Assembly (NCBI GenBank): GCA_964417875.1
Contig: CAYQJU010000059.1
Coordinates: 1 to 17,071, forward strand
Length of the DNA stretch: 17,071 bases
From: ZC4RG30 sp964417875
GTDB lineage: Bacteria > Pseudomonadota > Gammaproteobacteria > Steroidobacterales > Steroidobacteraceae
Direction of reading: 5' to 3'
The position numbers and the translations under genes were made by a program. This document shows positions 14,193 to 17,071 of this stretch, one piece after another (within the stretch, counting starts at the first letter, position 1; each line of letters begins with the position of its first letter). The notes below the pieces were generated by a model. The model ran no database searches and was not told the DNA's origin. It saw only the letters and a list, made by a program, of their open reading frames with translations.

Positions 14193-14222
14193 GACGGTCG
14201 CGGGGCTGATTCCGCGACCGTC
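14193..14222. terminator. Perfect hairpin between convergent transporter and gyrB genes
   Basis: GACGGTCGCGG, an 8-nt loop and CCGCGACCGTC form a perfect 11-bp stem that fills most of the 47-bp gap between the two stop codons. No T run follows on either strand, so it could be a bidirectional pause or terminator element rather than a classical intrinsic terminator. Confidence 0.55.
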
Positions 14223-14227
14223 GACCG

Positions 14228-17071
14228 TCACACGTCGAGATTCGCCACCGTCAGCGCGTTCTTCTCGATGAACTCGCGCCGCGGCTCCACATGGTCGCCC
14301 ATCAGCGTGTTGAAGATCTCGTCGGCGGCAATGGCATCTTCGATGCGCACCTGCAGCAGGCGGCGCGTGTCCGGATTGATGGTGGTATCCCACAGCTGGT
14401 CCGGATTCATCTCGCCCAGGCCCTTGTAGCGCTGCATGCTCTGGCCCTTGCGCGCCTGGTCGAACAGCCAGTTGATGGCTTCCTTGAACGAGCCCACCTC
14501 GCGCCGCTGGTTGCCGCTGACCACATGCGCGCCCTCGCCGATCATGCCCTGCAGCGTGCGTCCCAGTCCGGCGATCTGCGCATATTCGGCCGAGGCGAAG
14601 AACTCCGGCGGCAATGCCCGCTCATGCTGCGTGCCGTGTTCGGTGCGCCGCACGAGGATGCGCGCCGGACGCGCATCTTCGCCGTCGGCCTCGGCCGCGG
14701 CACCGGCCTGCACCTCGATCTGGAAGCGCCGCGCGGAATCATTCAGCGCATTCAGCGACTGCGACAGACCCTCTGCCCAGCGCTGCAGGGCCTCGAGGTT
14801 GTTGAAATCCGCCTGCGCCAGCACCGGCTGGTAGATCATCTGCTCCAGCAACCGCGCGTCATAGCGGCGGCTCCAGCGCTTGATGATGGCCTGCACTTCC
14901 ATGTACTGGCGCGCCAGCATCTCCAGGCTCGAACCCGCCAGCGGCGGCGCCCCGTCGTTCACATATAGCGCCGCATCGTCGATGGCATTGTTCAGCAGCA
15001 GCTGGTTGAGCTCGGCCTCGTCCTTCACGTAGATCTCGTGCTTGCCGCGCTTCACCTTGTAGAGCGGCGGCTGCGCGATGTAGATGTGCCCGCGCTCGAT
15101 CAGCAGTGGCAGCTGGCGATAGAAGAAGGTCAGCAGCAGCGTGCGGATGTGCGAGCCGTCCACGTCGGCATCTGTGTTGTGGCAGCAGATGCCGCCCATG
15201 CCCGCGATGAAGTTCTCGTCTCCTTCGACCGAGAAGTCATACACCTGGCCATTGCTGGGCGCGACTTCCTCGATGGCGGTGACGGGCAGGGCCATCAGGT
15301 CACCATCCAGCATCTCGAAGCGCCGGTTCAGCTCGTTGGTGCGCGAGGCCTGCAGTCGTGCGCGCAGCTGTTCGGCACCATGGTGATCGGCCCACACGGG
15401 GGCCAATGCCTGAAGGTCGGGCGCCGCGCACACCGACACCACCCAGTGGGGATGGCGCGTCTGGCAGGGGGCACCGCGGATCTGGCGCACCACGCCATCG
15501 GGCTGCATCTCGGTGAGCGAAGCGACCACACCATGGGCCGACATGAGGTACATCAAGCCGCTGGCAAGATCGCGCGAACTGGTTGCAAAAGCCACGCGCT
15601 GGCTCGCCACAGTGCCGTCGCCCAGCAGATATCCCCGCAGGAACGCCAGGCGCAGTGCGGGAGAAACATTGAACACCAGATCGGGAATTCGCTTGCTGAT
15701 GGAATCGGATCCGGTGAAGCCGAAACAGGCCTGCCATGCCAGCGTGGCGGCACGATGCAACAGCCGAAGCTCGGCACAGCGGCCCTGCTGCCGGTACATC
15801 TGCGGCGCGATGCCGAACACGCGCTCCATGCGCGCTGCCATCTCTTCGGCGAAACGCTCGTTGCTGCGCCCGATCGCGAAGCGGATGCCGTTGCGATCGG
15901 AGCAGGACCCTTCCGCCAGATAGAAGCCCAGCAGCGTCAGCAGGTCTTCATCGACGCGCAGCCGGGGCGCAATGCCAAGGTGCCCGTAGTGCTGTGGCGC
16001 GAGCTTGAAGTCGGTGCGGCCCGAGAAGAATGCCAGGTCGTCTTTGCCGATGTCGGAAAGCCGCACCCAGTTGCGCACCTCATTTGCACCCGATCCGCGG
16101 TACTGCTGACTCCAGGCGCGGTGCAGGCGGCTTTCGCCAACTGCCACCCTGTCTTCAAACGCATCGGCGTTGGCGCCGGGAGAAGGAATCTCGACGCGGG
16201 CCTCGACCAGCTCGGGACGTGAAGCATGCCTGCCTTCCACTTTCTGCTTGCAGAAAGCCTCCACCGCCGGGCCGCGCAGCCAGACCTGGCTCGCGGACTT
16301 CTCGTTGGCATGCAGGACGGGTAGCAGCTCAAGGAACTCCGGCGCGGTGACTGGAAGATTCAGCTCCCTTGGCGCCACCATGCGATCGCCGACCTTCAGC
16401 TCGGAGCCCTTCTTGAGCCGGATCGCGCCATGCTCGTGCACGAACACGCTGTGACTTGAGGTGACGCGCACCGAACGGCCATAGGCCGTGCGCACATTGA
16501 ACAGCTGGTCTTGCAGCGGGTGGCGGATCACTGCCTTGATGGGACGGAAACGCACGCGGCGATTGTCCACACCGAAGCACAGCACTTCGCCCAGGTCGCC
16601 GCCGGTGAGCTTGTCTTCACCACGCGCGTGCTGCACGCGCCCGGGCGGGGCATGGCGGAGCGCCGCATCGATGAATTCGCCGATGCGCACCATGCGCGCC
16701 ATGCCGTCGGACTGGCGCACGAAGACATGATCGTCGCCATCCACGCTCATGATGATGATGCGGTGATACCGCAACTTGTCGATGTTGAATTCATCGCGCC
16801 CGATGCCGCAGCCCAGCGCGGTGATCAGCGTGCCGACCTCCTGGGACGAGATCATCTTGTCGAAGCGCGCGCGCTCCACGTTCAGGATCTTGCCCTTCAA
16901 GGGCAGGATGGCCTGCGTGCGGCGGTCCCGGCCCTGCTTGGCGGATCCACCGGCGGAATCACCCTCGACGATGAAGATCTCCGACAGTGCGGGATCCTTC
17001 TCCTGGCAGTCGGCGAGCTTGCCGGGCAGGCCGGCGATGTCGAGCGCGCCCTTGCGACGCGTCATCTCGCG
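14228..17071 (-). CDS. gyrB: DNA gyrase subunit B, C-terminal part, interrupted by an intein; 5' end outside window
   Basis: The visible 947 codons are about 423 residues of GyrB plus a 524-residue intein. GyrB is the ATPase subunit of DNA gyrase, which introduces negative supercoils. The first part has the TOPRIM start EGDSAGGSAKQGRDRRTQAI and LPLKGKILNVERARFDKM. After the intein come TDADVDGSHIRTLLLTFFYR, with the three catalytic aspartates, then IAQPPLYKVKRGK, a tail-domain insert of the E. coli type, QRYKGLGEMNPDQLWDTTIN and an end in FIEKNALTVANLDV. These match GyrB rather than ParE. The frame continues beyond 17071 (Arg-Glu before MTRRKGALDIAGLPGKLADC); the ATPase domain is outside. The stop at 14228-14230 faces the transporter gene. 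Function requires protein splicing of the intein. Confidence 0.96.
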   Translation of the reverse strand, partial: REMTRRKGALDIAGLPGKLADCQEKDPALSEIFIVEGDSAGGSAKQGRDRRTQAILPLKGKILNVERARFDKMISSQEVGTLITALGCGIGRDEFNIDKLRYHRIIIMSVDGDDHVFVRQSDGMARMVRIGEFIDAALRHAPPGRVQHARGEDKLTGGDLGEVLCFGVDNRRVRFRPIKAVIRHPLQDQLFNVRTAYGRSVRVTSSHSVFVHEHGAIRLKKGSELKVGDRMVAPRELNLPVTAPEFLELLPVLHANEKSASQVWLRGPAVEAFCKQKVEGRHASRPELVEARVEIPSPGANADAFEDRVAVGESRLHRAWSQQYRGSGANEVRNWVRLSDIGKDDLAFFSGRTDFKLAPQHYGHLGIAPRLRVDEDLLTLLGFYLAEGSCSDRNGIRFAIGRSNERFAEEMAARMERVFGIAPQMYRQQGRCAELRLLHRAATLAWQACFGFTGSDSISKRIPDLVFNVSPALRLAFLRGYLLGDGTVASQRVAFATSSRDLASGLMYLMSAHGVVASLTEMQPDGVVRQIRGAPCQTRHPHWVVSVCAAPDLQALAPVWADHHGAEQLRARLQASRTNELNRRFEMLDGDLMALPVTAIEEVAPSNGQVYDFSVEGDENFIAGMGGICCHNTDADVDGSHIRTLLLTFFYRQLPLLIERGHIYIAQPPLYKVKRGKHEIYVKDEAELNQLLLNNAIDDAALYVNDGAPPLAGSSLEMLARQYMEVQAIIKRWSRRYDARLLEQMIYQPVLAQADFNNLEALQRWAEGLSQSLNALNDSARRFQIEVQAGAAAEADGEDARPARILVRRTEHGTQHERALPPEFFASAEYAQIAGLGRTLQGMIGEGAHVVSGNQRREVGSFKEAINWLFDQARKGQSMQRYKGLGEMNPDQLWDTTINPDTRRLLQVRIEDAIAADEIFNTLMGDHVEPRREFIEKNALTVANLDV
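15176..16747 (-). mobile_element. Intein in GyrB with LAGLIDADG homing endonuclease domain
   Basis: A 524-residue in-frame insertion between Met of HRIIIM and Thr of TDADVDG. It begins with Ser1 (SVDGDDHVFV, block A). Block B is TSSH (residues 96-99). The splicing end is VYDFSVEGDENFIAG (block F) and CCHN (block G, His523-Asn524), with Thr as the +1 extein residue. The endonuclease region has both LAGLIDADG-type motifs, LLGFYLAEG (272-280, acid is Glu279) and RGYLLGDG (371-378, acid is Asp377), so cleavage activity may be retained. Joining the flanks restores an uninterrupted GyrB sequence. Intein types with Ser1, and +1 Ser, Thr or Cys, are known. About 130 residues between block B and the first endonuclease motif have no motif I recognise. 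Confidence 0.95.

Noticed and set aside
15038..16222. 394-codon plus-strand open frame inside the intein
   Set aside because: It is antisense to the intein and GyrB frame, which has clear motifs throughout; the plus-strand translation shows none.
14228..17071. ParE (topoisomerase IV) instead of GyrB
   Set aside because: The SAKQGRDRRTQAILPLKGKI block, the E. coli-type tail insert and the FIEKNAL...ANLDV end match GyrB.

Overview
The window is about 17 kb of very GC-rich, densely coding chromosome from a Gram-negative bacterium. There are at least five predicted outer-membrane beta-barrel proteins, a TonB-like protein and a GyrB that closely follows the E. coli GyrB sequence. This points to a gammaproteobacterium, perhaps of the Xanthomonadales/Lysobacterales type; the lineage is an inference, not something I could test. 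There are no rRNA or tRNA genes, no IS elements and no CRISPR array. The one mobile element is an intein inside gyrB.

Layout. (1) 1-842 (minus) is the N-terminal part of acetoacetate-CoA ligase, cut by the window edge. Divergent from it is a plus-strand pair: an alpha/beta hydrolase (932-1648) and a PlsC-type acyltransferase (1684-2397). (2) 2438-5416 (minus) is an outer-membrane block made of two pairs of paralogues: two DUF481 (YdiY-like) barrels overlapping by ATGA, then two small barrels sharing a GFSYN/NFSYN start. Between them lie a 4 x 10-bp tandem repeat, a strong GC hairpin, a tandem GTTCAG direct repeat, a good terminator and two palindromes. (3) 5556-6068 (minus) is a divergent CheD-like protein without the usual catalytic cysteine. 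(4) 6300-8473 (plus) holds a TonB C-terminal domain protein, a membrane diguanylate cyclase starting 3 bp after it, and a secreted CAP-domain protein. (5) 8519-12517 (minus) is a two-gene operon: a FecR-domain protein with a long Pro/Glu/Gln tract, then a CHASE2-PAS-GGDEF-EAL protein. It is divergent from an ShlB/FhaC-type POTRA/barrel transporter (12657-14180, plus). A perfect TGTGA-N6-TCACA CRP-family site sits in the 139-bp gap between them. (6) 14228-17071 (minus) is the C-terminal half of gyrB, interrupted by a 524-residue intein with both LAGLIDADG motifs, inserted directly before the catalytic DxDxD motif.

How it may work together. The most coherent candidate system is region 5: an envelope module with a FecR periplasmic protein, a CHASE2-sensing c-di-GMP enzyme and an outer-membrane two-partner-secretion-like transporter with no visible TpsA substrate. 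It is probably controlled from both sides by one CRP/Vfr/Clp-type site. With the sensory cyclase of region 4 and the CheD-like protein, the window is rich in surface sensing and c-di-GMP functions. The gyrB intein is the clearest unusual genetic element.
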